From: Azospirillum picis
GTDB lineage: Bacteria; Pseudomonadota; Alphaproteobacteria; Azospirillales; Azospirillaceae
Direction of reading: 5' to 3'
DNA length: 64,000 nt
NCBI RefSeq assembly: GCF_017876115.1
Contig: NZ_JAGINO010000011.1
Location: 62,001-126,000 of the forward strand
Numbering within the stretch: position 1 is the first letter of the stretch; every line of letters starts with the position of its first letter. The position numbers and the translations under genes are program-made. This document shows, piece by piece, positions 51,482 through 61,293 of the stretch. The notes beneath the pieces are model-generated. The model was given only the letters and a program-made list of their open reading frames with translations, was not told where the DNA came from and did not search any database.

Positions 51482-52267
51482 TCACGCGCTGAACCCGCCA
51501 TCCACCGCCAGCGACGCGCCGGTGACGAAGCGCCCTTCCTCGCTGGCCAGATAGGCGACCATCCCGGCGATGTTCTCCGGGGCGCCATAGCGCGGGATTG
51601 CCAGCATGGTGCGCGCCGCATCCGCCTTGTCGCCGACCGCCGGGTTCATGTCGGTGTCGGTCGGGCCGGGATGCACGACGTTGACGGTGATGCCGCGCTG
51701 CCCGAGGTCGCGCGCCATGCCCTTGGTCAGCCCGACCAGCGCCGCCTTGCTGGCGGCATAGAGCGCCAGGCCGGGTCCCGGCACCCGCAAGGCGAGGCCG
51801 CTGCCCAGCGAGATGATCCGCCCGCCTTCGCCCAGATGCGCGGCGGCGGCCTGCGAGGCGGCGAAGACCGCCCGCACGTTGACCGCCATCGTCTGCTCGT
51901 ACTCCTCCAGCGTCAGCTCGGTGAAGGGCTTGGCGAGGAAGACGCCGGCATTGTTGACGAGGATGTCGAGGCGGCCCAGCGCCTCCACCGTCCGCTCCAC
52001 CGCCGCGCGCACCGCGGCGGGATCGCCGTTGTCCGCCGCGATGGCGATGGCGCGCCGTCCCTCGCCGCCGTGGCGGCGGCCCTCCTGGCGGCCCTCCTGG
52101 CGACTGTCCTGGCGAATCGCCTCCGCCACCGCCTCCGCCCGCTCCGGGTTCGCGACGTAGGTCAGGGCGACGTCGGCGCCCTCGGCCGCCAGCCGCCGCG
52201 CGATGGCGGCGCCGATCCCGCGGCTGCCGCCGGTCACCAACGCCACCTTGCCGTCCAGTCGGGACAT
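51482..52267 (-). CDS. SDR-family oxidoreductase (FabG-like)
   Basis: A 261-aa SDR: VALVTGGSRGIGAAIARRLAAEGADVALTYV, LVNNAGVFLAKPF, SLGSGLALRVPGPGLALYAASKAALVGLTK (Ser, Tyr, Lys) and VHPGPTDTDMNP, with the C-terminal end VTGASLAVDGGFSA. An Arg-rich insertion near residues 53-70 (QDSRQEGRQEGRRHGGEGRR) is unusual and stems from a short CTGGCGGCCCTC-type repeat in the DNA (52080-52105). The start at 52267 (MSRLDGK) is normal. It is divergent from the TetR gene, its likely repressor. Confidence 0.92.
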   Translation of the reverse strand: MSRLDGKVALVTGGSRGIGAAIARRLAAEGADVALTYVANPERAEAVAEAIRQDSRQEGRQEGRRHGGEGRRAIAIAADNGDPAAVRAAVERTVEALGRLDILVNNAGVFLAKPFTELTLEEYEQTMAVNVRAVFAASQAAAAHLGEGGRIISLGSGLALRVPGPGLALYAASKAALVGLTKGMARDLGQRGITVNVVHPGPTDTDMNPAVGDKADAARTMLAIPRYGAPENIAGMVAYLASEEGRFVTGASLAVDGGFSA

Positions 52268-52368
52268 GACCGCATTCCTTTCTGTGTCATTCGATACAAA
52301 AAGGCTGATCGACTTGAATCCGCCGGTCAAGTCATTTATTTGTCGATCGGTACAGAAAAGGAGCCGCC
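52268..52368. promoter_or_regulatory. Divergent SDR/TetR promoter region with repeated half-sites
   Basis: CGATACAAAAAGG (near 52291) and CGGTACAGAAAAGG (near 52349) are related half-sites. The second lies in TTGTCGATCGGTACA, a near-palindrome centred on CGATCG. Placement between the divergent start codons fits TetR repression of both genes. Confidence 0.55.
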
Positions 52369-53001
52369 ATGCCCAGCCGGGGCCGTCCCCGTTCGTTCGA
52401 CCGCGATGCCGCCCTGCGCCAGGCGATGGAACTGTTCTGGGCCAAGGGCTATGCCGGGACCTCGCTGGCCGACCTGACCGCGGCGATGGGCATCAACTCG
52501 CCCAGCCTCTATGCCGCCTTCGGCTGCAAGGAGCGGCTGTTCCGCGAGGCGGTCGAGCTCTACCGCGAGACCGAGGGGCTGGGGGCGTGGAAGGCACTCG
52601 ACGCCTGTCCCACCGCGCGGGACGCGGTCGACTGGATCCTCACGCAGACGGCGGAGTTCGCGGCGCGACCGGGCAAGCCGACCGGCTGCCTCGTCGTGCT
52701 GGGCGCCGTCCCCAGCGGCGGGGTGGTCAGTGATGCAGGGGAAGGGCCGGATGACCCGGTCAGCCGCGACCTGTGCGACCGCCGGCGCGATAACCTGGAG
52801 GCGCTGGCCCGTCGCCTGGACCGTGGGGTGGCCGACGGCGACCTGCCGCCGGGCGTCGATTCCCGCGCGGTCGCCACCTTTTACCTGACCGTTCAGCAAG
52901 GTATGTCCCTGCAGGCCCGCGACGGCGCCACCCACGACACCCTGCTGGGTGTCGCGCGCTCCGCGATGGCCGCATGGCCGGCCTTGACCGGGCAGAAGTG
53001 A
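52369..53001 (+). CDS. TetR/AcrR-family repressor
   Basis: A 210-aa regulator: the HTH (ALRQAMELFWAKGYAGTSLADLTAAMGINSPSLYAAFGCKERLFREAVELY) followed by a helical ligand-binding domain with FAARPGKPTGCLVVLGAVPSGG, as in the TetR_C_16-like group that often controls SDR genes. GTG/ATG choice is clear: ATG at 52369 after AAGGAG. It presumably represses itself and the divergent SDR gene in the absence of an unknown ligand. Confidence 0.92.
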   Translation: MPSRGRPRSFDRDAALRQAMELFWAKGYAGTSLADLTAAMGINSPSLYAAFGCKERLFREAVELYRETEGLGAWKALDACPTARDAVDWILTQTAEFAARPGKPTGCLVVLGAVPSGGVVSDAGEGPDDPVSRDLCDRRRDNLEALARRLDRGVADGDLPPGVDSRAVATFYLTVQQGMSLQARDGATHDTLLGVARSAMAAWPALTGQK

Positions 53002-53006
53002 CCGCC

Positions 53007-53027
53007 CTTCCCGGAGCGGGAGAGGGC
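53007..53027. repeat. Half-element of the intergenic repeat after TetR
   Basis: CCCTTCCCGGAGCGGGAGAGGG forms one small hairpin of the CCCTCTCCCG/CGGGAGAGGG family a few bases after the TetR stop. Confidence 0.6.
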
Positions 53028-53188
53028 TGGCAGACGGCCACACCCTGATCCCGTTATCCTGGCATTTATCCGCCACGGCTTCCGCTGGCATCGGGATAGG
53101 ACTATAAACTTAGTGATGCATCATGCCCGGAGGTTTTGCCGATGCCGGCCGCCACACCCACTGCCGCCCCACAGGTGAACCCATCGGT

Positions 53189-53230
53189 GAAACAGTGGAA
53201 CAGCCGCCGGAAAATGTTCCATGCTGTTTC
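53189..53230. promoter_or_regulatory. Long inverted repeat upstream of the LivJ-like gene
   Basis: GAAACAGTGGAACA (53189-53202) and TGTTCCATGCTGTTTC (53215-53230) pair over 14 bp with a 2-nt bulge and a 12-nt loop. It lies in a 415-bp gap that otherwise holds no convincing gene. It may be an operator or an RNA hairpin in the leader of the 53417 gene. Confidence 0.55.
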
Positions 53231-53416
53231 AAATGCTCCATTCGCCGCCCGCACCGGTGCCCGCCTCGCCGGCCATGCGACATCGGGACACCCACCGGCG
53301 GGACGGCCTTCTCCATGATCGCGCTTTCAAAACGACGCCGGTTCGGTCAGAAACAGTCGCGGATTGCGGCCGCTTGGAAAGGTCGCAACGGAAAGTGACA
53401 GGTTCGGAGAAATATC

Positions 53417-54544
53417 ATGCGTTCCAGCAGCAAGCGCCTGTGCGCGCTCCCCATCGTCAGCGTGGTCGCGCTGCTCGCCGGACTCGGCGCGGCGCAGGCG
53501 GATATCGTCATCGGCCTCGGCACGGCGACCACCGGCCCGGTGGCCGCGCTGGGCGAGCAGTCGGTCTATGGCGCCAAGCAGGCGGTGGCGGACATCAACG
53601 CCAAGGGCGGCGTGCTGGGGCAGAAGCTGGTGCTGAAGGTCGGCGACGACGCCTGCGACCCGCGCCAGGCGGTGGCGGTCGCCAACCAGTTCGTGCGTGA
53701 GGGGGTGGCGGCGGTGGTCGGGCATCTCTGCTCCGGCGCCTCGATCCCGGCGGCCGAGGTCTACCAGGAGGAGGGCGTGGTGATGGTCAGCCCGACCGCC
53801 ACCAACCCGCTGCTCACCTCCAAGGGCTTCCCGACCATCTTCCGCGTCTGCGGCCGCGACGACCAGCAGGGCGTGGTTGCCGGCGACTATCTGGCCAAGA
53901 CCTTCAAGGGCAAGAACATCGCCGTTCTCGACGACAAGCAGGCCTATGGCAAGGGGCTGGCCGACGTCGTCGCCAAAACGCTGGAGAAGGCGGGCGTCAA
54001 GGTCGCCTACCGCGGCTCGGTGACCGCCGGCGAGCGCGACTTCTCGGCGCTGGTGACCAGCCTGAAGGACAAGGCGATCGACGCCGTCTATTACGGCGGC
54101 TACCACCCCGAACTGGGGCTGATGGTGCGCCAGGCCCAGGAACAGGGGCTGAAGCCGCAGTTCATCGCCGGCGACGGCCTGAACAACCAGGAATACTGGT
54201 CGATCACCGGCCCGGCTGGCGAGGGCACGCTCTACACCGACAGCCCGTCGGCCGCCAGCGATCCCAAGGCGCAGGAGCTGATCGCCTCCTTCAGGAAGGC
54301 CGGCCTGCCCGAGCCGGGCAACTTCGCCTTCTACAGCTATGCCGCCGTCCAGGTGATCGCCGAAGGGCTGCAGAAGTCGGGGTCCGTCGACGGGCCGAAG
54401 CTGGCCAAGACGCTGCATTCGGGTTCCTACGACACGGTGGTCGGCCCCATCGAGTTCGACAAGAAGGGCGACGTCACCAAGCCGGCCTATGTCATGTATG
54501 TCTGGCATGACGGAAATCCGGTGATGCAGCAGGCGGCCAAGTGA
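53417..54544 (+). CDS. Branched-chain amino-acid ABC transporter binding protein (LivJ/LivK-like)
   Basis: A 375-aa Peripla_BP_6 protein. The signal peptide MRSSSKRLCALPIVSVVALLAGLGAAQA is followed by DIVIGLGTATTGPVAALGEQSVYGAKQAVADINAKGGVLGQKLVLKVGDDACDPRQA, VVGHLCSGASIPAAEVYQEEGVVMVSPTATNP and AYGKGLADVVAKTLEKAG. Cys residues near 90 and 135 are in the usual disulfide positions. No permease or ATPase is adjacent, so it is an orphan receptor that probably uses liv components elsewhere. It may supply the leucine degraded by the liu operon. Confidence 0.94.
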   Translation: MRSSSKRLCALPIVSVVALLAGLGAAQADIVIGLGTATTGPVAALGEQSVYGAKQAVADINAKGGVLGQKLVLKVGDDACDPRQAVAVANQFVREGVAAVVGHLCSGASIPAAEVYQEEGVVMVSPTATNPLLTSKGFPTIFRVCGRDDQQGVVAGDYLAKTFKGKNIAVLDDKQAYGKGLADVVAKTLEKAGVKVAYRGSVTAGERDFSALVTSLKDKAIDAVYYGGYHPELGLMVRQAQEQGLKPQFIAGDGLNNQEYWSITGPAGEGTLYTDSPSAASDPKAQELIASFRKAGLPEPGNFAFYSYAAVQVIAEGLQKSGSVDGPKLAKTLHSGSYDTVVGPIEFDKKGDVTKPAYVMYVWHDGNPVMQQAAK

Positions 54545-54674
54545 AGGCCGGCCCGGCGGCGGTCCCGGCCCCGGCCCCGGCGGCGATGGCGGCCTGCCGC
54601 GTCGTTGCCGCCGCCGGGCCGCGCGCCTATCCTGCTCCTGCCGTTTCCAACGACCGCGCGAGGAAGGACAGCCG

Positions 54675-55001
54675 ATGTACATCGCGATGAACCGCTTCAA
54701 GGTCCGCCACGGCGCCGAGGCCGAGTTCGAGGAGATCTGGCTGAACCGCGAGGTCCATCTGCACGGCGTGCCGGGCTTCGTCGAGTTCCACATGCTGCGT
54801 GGGCCGGATCGTGACGACCACCGGCTCTACTCCTCCCACACCGTCTGGGAGTCTGAGGCCGCCTTCCTCGGCTGGACGCGGTCGGAGGCCTTCCGCAACG
54901 CCCATGGCAACGCCGGCTCGCGCAAGCCGCTCTATGTCGGCCATCCGGAGTTCGAGGGCTTCGAGGTCATCCAGACCGTCGCGCGCAACCCGCAGGGATG
55001 A
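54675..55001 (+). CDS. ABM-domain monooxygenase (HmoA-like)
   Basis: A 108-aa antibiotic-biosynthesis-monooxygenase-fold protein: YIAMNRFKVRHGAEAEFEEIW, HGVPGFVEFHMLRGPDR, and WESEAAFLGWTRSEAFRNAHGNAG with the conserved Trp/Phe-His pattern of HmoA/HmoB-like heme-degrading enzymes. GAGGAAGGACAG precedes the ATG. The gene overlaps no neighbour but lies 14 bp before the pirin gene, forming a likely two-gene unit. The true substrate is unknown. Confidence 0.85.
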   Translation: MYIAMNRFKVRHGAEAEFEEIWLNREVHLHGVPGFVEFHMLRGPDRDDHRLYSSHTVWESEAAFLGWTRSEAFRNAHGNAGSRKPLYVGHPEFEGFEVIQTVARNPQG

Positions 55002-55015
55002 AGGGGAGGGGAGCC

Positions 55016-55924
55016 ATGCTGGAACTGGTCATCGAGCAGCGCCGCAAGAGCCTCGGCGGCTTCGAGGTCGGGCGGGTGCTGCCCTACGTGCAGCGCCGGA
55101 TGGTCGGCCCCTTCGTCTTCTTCGACCATATGGGGCCGGTCGACCTCCGGCCCGGGCTGCCGCGCGACGTCGACGTCCGCCCCCACCCCCACATCGGCCT
55201 GTCGACCGTCACCTACCTGTTCGAGGGCGAAATCATGCACCGCGACAGCGTCGGGTCGGAGCAGGCGATCCGTCCGGGCGAGGTGAACTGGATGACCGCC
55301 GGCCGCGGCATCACCCACTCCGAACGCTTCGAGCGGGCGCGGCTGCAGGGCGACCGGATGCACGGCATCCAGGCCTGGGTGGCGCTGCCCACGGCCGACG
55401 AGGAGACCGACCCCGCCTTCGCCCATTACGGCACCGGCGACCTGCCGCTTTTCGAGGACGGTCCGGCCGGCGCTGCCGTCCGCGGCCGGCTGGTGGCGGG
55501 GGAGGCGTTCGGCGCCAGGGCCGGCGTGAAGACCCATTCGCCGCTGTTCTACATCCACTGGGATCTCGGGGCCGGCGCCCGCGCCGAGCTGCCGGCCGAC
55601 GGCTGGGAGCGCGCGGCCTATGTCGTAACCGGCTCGGTCGAGGTCGAGGGCCGGACCCTGGAGGCCGGCCGGATGGCGGTCTTCACGCCCGGTGAGCCTG
55701 CGGTCGTGACCGCGCTGGAGCCCAGCATCGTCATGGCGGTCGGCGGCGAGCCGCTCGGCCAGCGCTTCATCGACTGGAACTTCGTCTCCTCGTCCAAGGA
55801 GCGCATCGAGCAGGCCAAGGCCGACTGGCGGGCCGGCCGGATGAAGCTGCCGGACCTCGACGACGGCGAGTTCATCCCGCTGCCCGAAGCCCCGCCGCCG
55901 CGCCCGGCCAACCCCATGTCGTAA
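55016..55924 (+). CDS. Pirin-family bicupin
   Basis: A 302-aa pirin-like protein with two cupin halves. The N-terminal metal site is visible as DVRPHPHIGLSTVTYLFEGEIMHRDS and WMTAGRGITHSE (three His and a Glu). The C-terminal half has the pirin-C end EGRTLEAGRMAVFTPGEPAVVTA and GEPLGQRFIDWNFVSSSKERIEQAKADWR. Some relatives show quercetin dioxygenase activity. The start at 55016 has GGGGAGGGG 4 nt before it. It follows the ABM gene. Confidence 0.93.
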   Translation: MLELVIEQRRKSLGGFEVGRVLPYVQRRMVGPFVFFDHMGPVDLRPGLPRDVDVRPHPHIGLSTVTYLFEGEIMHRDSVGSEQAIRPGEVNWMTAGRGITHSERFERARLQGDRMHGIQAWVALPTADEETDPAFAHYGTGDLPLFEDGPAGAAVRGRLVAGEAFGARAGVKTHSPLFYIHWDLGAGARAELPADGWERAAYVVTGSVEVEGRTLEAGRMAVFTPGEPAVVTALEPSIVMAVGGEPLGQRFIDWNFVSSSKERIEQAKADWRAGRMKLPDLDDGEFIPLPEAPPPRPANPMS

Positions 55925-55935
55925 AACCCCACGCC

Positions 55936-56838
55936 TCAGGCGCAGCCGCGGGCGCGGGCCACCTTCGAGGCGGTCGGCCGGCCGATCGCCTCGCTGATGA
56001 AGGCGCCGGCGGCGACCAGCCGGTCGAGGTCGACCCCGGTCTCGATGCCGAGGCCGTTCAGCATGTACAGCACGTCCTCGCTGGCGACGTTGCCGCTGGC
56101 CCCCTTGGCATAGGGGCAGCCGCCGAGCCCGGCGACCGAGCTGTCGACCACCGCCACGCCCATCTGCAGCGCCGCCAGGATGTTGGCCAGCGCCTGCCCG
56201 TAGGTGTCGTGGAAATGGACGGCGATCTTGTCGACCGGCACCCGCTCCGCCACTGCGGCGATCATCAACTGCGCCTTGGTCGGCGTGCCGGTGCCGATGG
56301 TATCGCCGAGCGAGATCTCGTAGCAGCCCATGGCGTAGAGCCGCTCCGCCACGTCAGCGACCGCCTGCGGCGCGATCTCCCCCTCATAGGGGCAGCCGAG
56401 CACGCAGGAGACGTAGCCGCGCACCGGCACCCCCGCCGCCTTGGCCTGCTCCATGACGGGGGCGAAGCGGTCCAGGCTCTCGGCGATCGAGCAGTTGATG
56501 TTCTTCCGGCTGAAGCTTTCGGAAGCGGCGCCGAACACCGCCACCTCGTCGGCCTTGGCCGCCAGCGCGCCCTCCAGACCCTTCAGGTTGGGAGTGAGGG
56601 CGGCATAGCGCACGCCGGGCTTGCGGGCGATGCCGGCCAGCACCTCGGCGCTGTCGCCCATCTGCGGCACCCATTTGGGCGAGACGAAGCTGGCTGCCTC
56701 GACCACGGTGAGCCCGGCGTCGGACAGGCGGTTCACCAGCTCCACCTTCACCGCGGTCGGCACCATCGACTTTTCGTTCTGGAGGCCGTCGCGCGGACCG
56801 ACCTCCACCATGCGGACGAATTTCGGCAGTTGCATCAT
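55936..56838 (-). CDS. mvaB: Hydroxymethylglutaryl-CoA lyase
   Basis: A 300-aa HMG-CoA lyase (last step of leucine breakdown: HMG-CoA to acetoacetate and acetyl-CoA). Visible are [29 protein letters not shown] (metal site), [18 protein letters not shown] and the signature [26 protein letters not shown] with the catalytic Cys. Its ATG overlaps the stop of the upstream carboxylase gene by one base (TGATG). It is the last gene of the liu operon. Confidence 0.96.
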   Translation of the reverse strand: MMQLPKFVRMVEVGPRDGLQNEKSMVPTAVKVELVNRLSDAGLTVVEAASFVSPKWVPQMGDSAEVLAGIARKPGVRYAALTPNLKGLEGALAAKADEVAVFGAASESFSRKNINCSIAESLDRFAPVMEQAKAAGVPVRGYVSCVLGCPYEGEIAPQAVADVAERLYAMGCYEISLGDTIGTGTPTKAQLMIAAVAERVPVDKIAVHFHDTYGQALANILAALQMGVAVVDSSVAGLGGCPYAKGASGNVASEDVLYMLNGLGIETGVDLDRLVAAGAFISEAIGRPTASKVARARGCA

Positions 56839-58841
56839 CAGGACTCCGCGATGTCGAGAACCAGCAGGTCGACGCCTTCGGACACCTGGTCCCCGGCGGC
56901 GAAGTTCACCGCGCTGACGGTGCCGGCGGCCGGGGCCTTGATGGTGTGCTCCATCTTCATGGCCTCCAGAAGCATCAGCGGCGCGCCGGCCTCGACGCTC
57001 TGGCCCGGCTCGACCAGCACGCGGACCACGGTGCCCGGCATCGGCGCGGTCAGGCGGCCGGAGCCGCCCTCCTGCTCCGCCGCGCGGGCGCTGGGGTCGT
57101 CCAGCGTCAGGCGCGACACGGCGCCGTCGATCAGGACGGTGAGGTCCAGCCCCTGCTGCACCACGGTGGCGCGGGTGCGCATGCCGTCCAGCGTCGCGGT
57201 CAGCAACCCGTCGGCGAGGCTGACCCCGATCACCGGCATCGGCTTGCCGCCATCCACCGCGACTTCATAGCCGTCGGCCCGGAAATGCAGAGTCACCTCG
57301 CGGGCGGTGTCGCCGTCCATCAGGCGCAGGTCGTAATGGTTCTCCTCGTTCAGCCGCCAGCCATTGGCGAGCAGCCAGGGCGAATGGCGGTCGGAGCGGG
57401 CACGCAGGGCGGCTTGGGCCTCCTCCCGGCGCGTCAGCAGCACCGACAGGGCGGCGGCGGCCAGCGCCCTGTCGGCCACCGGGGCCGGCGGCGGCAGCAG
57501 GTCGGCACGGTGGCGCTCGATGAAGCCGGTATCGATCTCCACCGCCTTGAAGGCCGGATGGCCGGCGATCGCGCCGAGGAAGGCGACGTTGGTGGTGACG
57601 CCGACCACCTCGTATTCGGCCAGCGCCACGCGCAGGCGGCGCAGCGCAGAATCGCGGTCCTCGTCCCAGACGATCAGCTTGGCGATCATCGGGTCGTAGA
57701 ACATAGTAACGGAATCGCCTTCGCGGACGCCGGTATCGACGCGGACATGGTCGTTCTCGGCCGGCGGGCGCAGGCGGACCAGCCTGCCGATGGCGGGCAG
57801 GAAATCGCGCTGCGGATCCTCGGCGTAGAGCCGCGCCTCGAAAGCATGGCCCCGACGGGTCAACTGCTCCTGGCGCAGCGGCAACTCCGCTCCGGAGGCA
57901 ACCCGAAGCTGCCACTCGACGAGGTCGAGGCCGGTGATCTTCTCGGTCACCGGATGCTCGACCTGCAAACGGGTGTTCATCTCGATGAAGTAGAAGCCGC
58001 CATCCTCATAGAGGAACTCGACGGTGCCGGCGCCGACATAGTTCACTGCCTTGGCGGCGGCCACCGCGGCCTCGCCCATGCGGCGGCGGAGATCGTCGGG
58101 CAGGTTGGGGGCCGGCGCCTCCTCGATCACCTTCTGGTGGCGACGCTGCACCGAACAGTCGCGCTCGAACAGATAGACGCCGTTGCCGTGGGTGTCGCAG
58201 AAGACCTGGATTTCGACATGGCGTGGCCGGCCGAGATATTTCTCCAGCAGCAGACTGTCCTCGCCGAAGGCGGCCTTGGCCTCGCGCTGGGCGCCGGCCA
58301 CCGCGTCGGCCAGCTCGTTGGCGGCGCGCACCACGCGCATGCCCTTGCCGCCGCCGCCGGCCGACGCCTTGACCAGCACCGGATAGCCGATGCGTTCGGC
58401 CTCCCCCGACAGGGTGGCGAAGTCCTGGTCGGTGCCGTGATAGCCCGGCACCAGCGGCACGTCGGCGTTCGCCATCAGCCGCTTGGATTCCGCCTTGGAG
58501 CCCATGACGCGGATCGCCTCGATCGGCGGACCGATGAAGACGACACCGGCCGCAGCACATGCCGCCGCGAAGCCGGCATTCTCCGACAGGAAGCCATAGC
58601 CGGGATGGATGGCTTGGGCCCCCGTGCGCTTCGCCACGTCGAGGATGACGTCGCCGCGCAGATAGCTTTCGCCGACCGGGGCCGGGCCGATGCAGACGGC
58701 CTCGTCGGCCATCTGTACATGCATCGCCTTGGCGTCGGCCTCCGAATGGACGGCGACGGTCTTGATGCCCAGACGGCGGGCGGTGCGGATGACCCGGCAG
58801 GCGATTTCGCCGCGGTTGGCGATCAGGATCTTGTCGAACAT
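56838..58841 (-). CDS. liuD: 3-methylcrotonyl-CoA carboxylase, biotin-carrying alpha subunit
   Basis: A 667-aa biotin carboxylase: [36 protein letters not shown], the ATP-grasp [36 protein letters not shown], then the BT domain and a C-terminal biotin attachment site [17 protein letters not shown] (biotinyl-Lys). With the beta subunit at 59640 it carboxylates 3-methylcrotonyl-CoA. It lies 5 bp after the hydratase gene. Length is normal for this subunit. Confidence 0.96.
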   Translation of the reverse strand: MFDKILIANRGEIACRVIRTARRLGIKTVAVHSEADAKAMHVQMADEAVCIGPAPVGESYLRGDVILDVAKRTGAQAIHPGYGFLSENAGFAAACAAAGVVFIGPPIEAIRVMGSKAESKRLMANADVPLVPGYHGTDQDFATLSGEAERIGYPVLVKASAGGGGKGMRVVRAANELADAVAGAQREAKAAFGEDSLLLEKYLGRPRHVEIQVFCDTHGNGVYLFERDCSVQRRHQKVIEEAPAPNLPDDLRRRMGEAAVAAAKAVNYVGAGTVEFLYEDGGFYFIEMNTRLQVEHPVTEKITGLDLVEWQLRVASGAELPLRQEQLTRRGHAFEARLYAEDPQRDFLPAIGRLVRLRPPAENDHVRVDTGVREGDSVTMFYDPMIAKLIVWDEDRDSALRRLRVALAEYEVVGVTTNVAFLGAIAGHPAFKAVEIDTGFIERHRADLLPPPAPVADRALAAAALSVLLTRREEAQAALRARSDRHSPWLLANGWRLNEENHYDLRLMDGDTAREVTLHFRADGYEVAVDGGKPMPVIGVSLADGLLTATLDGMRTRATVVQQGLDLTVLIDGAVSRLTLDDPSARAAEQEGGSGRLTAPMPGTVVRVLVEPGQSVEAGAPLMLLEAMKMEHTIKAPAAGTVSAVNFAAGDQVSEGVDLLVLDIAES

Positions 58842-58846
58842 GTGGA

Positions 58847-59629
58847 TCAGCTCCGCCAGGACGGGGTGCGTTTGTCGAGGAAGGCGCCGACGCCCTCCTT
58901 GCCTTCGGCGCTGGCGCGCTGGCGGGCGATGCGCTCCGCCGTGTCGCGCACCACGTCGTCGGTCAGCGGCCGACGGGCGACGGCGCGGATCAGCTCCTTG
59001 GCGGCGCTGACCGCCGTCGGGGCGCTGTCCATCAGGCTCCTGACCGTCTTCGCCACCGTCTCCTCCAGCCCGTCGGCGGTCGTCAGCTCATGCAGCAGGC
59101 CGATGCGGTGGGCCTCCGCTGCGCTGAAGCGCTCGCCGGTCAGGAAATAGCGGCGGCAGGCGCGCTCGCCGATGGCGGCGATGACATAGGGGCTGATCGC
59201 GGCGGGGATGATGCCCAGCCGCACCTCCGACAGGGCGAAGGTCGCGGTCTCGACACCGATGGCGATGTCGCAGGCCGACACGAGGCCCACGCCGCCGCCG
59301 AAGGCCGGACCCTGCACCACGGCGATCGTGGGCTTCGGGCATTCGTCCAGCGTGCGCAGCATGGTGGCGAGGCCCATGGCGTCGGCCAGATTCTCCTCGT
59401 GGGAGTAGCCGGCCATCTTCTTCATCCAGGACAGGTCCGCCCCGGCCGAGAAGCTCCTGCCCACCCCGCGCAGCAGGACGACGCGCACCGCCGGATCCTC
59501 GCCCACCCGGCTGAAGGCCGCGGTGAGGTCGGCGATGACCTGCTCGTTGAAGGCGTTGTGGACGTCGCCGCGGTTCATGGTGACGGTGGCGATGCCGGTG
59601 TCGGCGATGTCGATCAAGATGTCGCTCAT
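58847..59629 (-). CDS. liuC: Methylglutaconyl-CoA hydratase (enoyl-CoA hydratase family)
   Basis: A 260-aa crotonase-family protein: TVTMNRGDVHNAFNEQVIADL, GRSFSAGADLSWMKKMAGYSHEENLADA (oxyanion hole) and VQGPAFGGGVGLVSACDIAIGVETATFALSEVRLGIIPAAISPYVIAAIGERACRRYFLTGERF. The SWMKKM segment is typical of LiuC-type hydratases. It stands between the two carboxylase subunit genes, the usual liu order. It has catalytic Glu in FALSEVRLGI. Confidence 0.94.
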   Translation of the reverse strand: MSDILIDIADTGIATVTMNRGDVHNAFNEQVIADLTAAFSRVGEDPAVRVVLLRGVGRSFSAGADLSWMKKMAGYSHEENLADAMGLATMLRTLDECPKPTIAVVQGPAFGGGVGLVSACDIAIGVETATFALSEVRLGIIPAAISPYVIAAIGERACRRYFLTGERFSAAEAHRIGLLHELTTADGLEETVAKTVRSLMDSAPTAVSAAKELIRAVARRPLTDDVVRDTAERIARQRASAEGKEGVGAFLDKRTPSWRS

Positions 59630-59639
59630 GGCCGCCCCC

Positions 59640-61247
59640 TCACATCCGGAAGACGCCGAAGGGCGTCTTCGGCACCGGCGCGTTCAGCGAGGCCGACAGG
59701 CCGAGGCCCAGCACCATCCGGGTGTCGGCCGGGTCGATGATGCCGTCGTCCCACAGCCGGGCGCTGGCGTAATAGGCGTGGCTCTCGCGCTCGAACTGGG
59801 CGCGGATCGGCGCCTTCAGCGCCTCGTCGTCCTCGGCCGACCAGGGCTTGCCCTGGGCTTCCATGGCGTCCCGCTTGACCTGGGCCAGCACGCCGGCCGC
59901 CTGCTCGCCGCCCATGACCGAGATGCGGGCGTTCGGCCACATCCACAGGAAGCGCGGGGAGTAGGCGCGGCCGCACATGCCGTAATTGCCGGCGCCGTAG
60001 CTGCCGCCGATGATGACGGTGAATTTCGGCACCTTGGCACAGGCGACCGCGGTGACCAGCTTGGCGCCGTCCTTGGCGATGCCGCCGGCCTCGTATTTGC
60101 GCCCCACCATGAAGCCGGTGATGTTCTGCAGGAACACAAGCGGGATGCGGCGCTGGCAGCACAGCTCGACGAAATGGGCGCCCTTCAGCGCGGATTCGCT
60201 GAACAGGATGCCGTTGTTGGCGATGATGCCGACGGGATAGCCGAAGATGTGGGCGAAGCCCGTAACCAGCGTCGTGCCGTAGAGCGGCTTGAACTCGTCG
60301 AAGCGCGAGCCGTCGACCACCCGCGCGATCACCTCGCGCACGTCGAAGGGCTTGCGGGCGTCGCTGGGGATGACGCCGTAGAGCTCGCGCGGATCGAAGG
60401 CGGGTTCCTCCGGCTCGCGCAGGTCGAGGTCGATGTGCTTGGCGCGGTTCAGGTTCGACACCACGCGGCGGGCCATCGCCAGGGCATGGGCGTCGTTCAT
60501 CGCGTAATGGTCGGTGACGCCGGAGGTGCGGGAATGGACGTCGGCGCCGCCGAGATCCTCGGCCGACACCACCTCGCCGGTCGCCGCCTTCACCAGCGGC
60601 GGGCCGCCGAGGAAGATGGTGCCCTGGTTGCGGACGATGATCGCCTCGTCCGACATCGCCGGGACATAAGCGCCGCCGGCGGTGCAGCTTCCCATCACCA
60701 CGGCGATCTGCGGGATGCCCTCGGCCGACATGTTGGCCTGGTTGTAGAAGATGCGGCCGAAATGGTCGCGGTCGGGGAAGACCTCATCCTGGTTCGGCAA
60801 GTTGGCGCCGCCGCTGTCGACCAGATAGATGCAGGGCAGGTTGTTCTGCTGGGCGATCTCCTGCGCGCGCAGGTGCTTCTTGACCGTCAGCGGGTAGTAG
60901 GTGCCGCCCTTCACCGTCGCGTCGTTGGCGACGATCATGCATTCCTGCCCGGCGACGCTGCCGATGCCGGCGATGATGCCGGCCGACGGGATGTCGTCGG
61001 CATAGACGCCGTCGGCGGCCAACTGCGACAGCTCAAGGAAGGGCGAGCCGACGTCGAGAAGCTGGCGGATGCGTTCGCGCGGCAGCAGCTTGCCGCGGGC
61101 GAGGTGCTTTTCGCGTGCCTTGGCCCCGCCACCCTGCTGGATGGCGGCAACCTTCCGGCGCAGATCGTCGACCAGCGCCTGCATGGCGTCGGCGTTGGCC
61201 TGGAACTCGGCGGAGCGCGCGTTCAGGGCGCTCTTCAGGACGGTCAT
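59640..61247 (-). CDS. liuB: 3-methylcrotonyl-CoA carboxylase, beta (carboxyltransferase) subunit
   Basis: A 535-aa carboxyltransferase: [111 protein letters not shown], and [41 protein letters not shown]. All are hallmarks of MCC beta. The start at 61247 has GGAGGAAG about 6 nt upstream; a longer frame to 61421 runs antisense to the next gene and is rejected. Confidence 0.96.
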   Translation of the reverse strand: MTVLKSALNARSAEFQANADAMQALVDDLRRKVAAIQQGGGAKAREKHLARGKLLPRERIRQLLDVGSPFLELSQLAADGVYADDIPSAGIIAGIGSVAGQECMIVANDATVKGGTYYPLTVKKHLRAQEIAQQNNLPCIYLVDSGGANLPNQDEVFPDRDHFGRIFYNQANMSAEGIPQIAVVMGSCTAGGAYVPAMSDEAIIVRNQGTIFLGGPPLVKAATGEVVSAEDLGGADVHSRTSGVTDHYAMNDAHALAMARRVVSNLNRAKHIDLDLREPEEPAFDPRELYGVIPSDARKPFDVREVIARVVDGSRFDEFKPLYGTTLVTGFAHIFGYPVGIIANNGILFSESALKGAHFVELCCQRRIPLVFLQNITGFMVGRKYEAGGIAKDGAKLVTAVACAKVPKFTVIIGGSYGAGNYGMCGRAYSPRFLWMWPNARISVMGGEQAAGVLAQVKRDAMEAQGKPWSAEDDEALKAPIRAQFERESHAYYASARLWDDGIIDPADTRMVLGLGLSASLNAPVPKTPFGVFRM

Positions 61248-61293
61248 GCCGTCTTCCTCCCGGTTTGGCGGTCTTGATTGTTGGACTTGGGGG

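Noticed and set aside
53123-53398. Small plus-strand frames upstream of the LivJ-like gene
   Set aside because: No ribosome site, overlapping frames of equal quality and a large hairpin argue for a regulatory gap.
56946-59150. Plus-strand 734-codon frame over the carboxylase genes
   Set aside because: Antisense shadow of liuD/liuC with low-complexity product.
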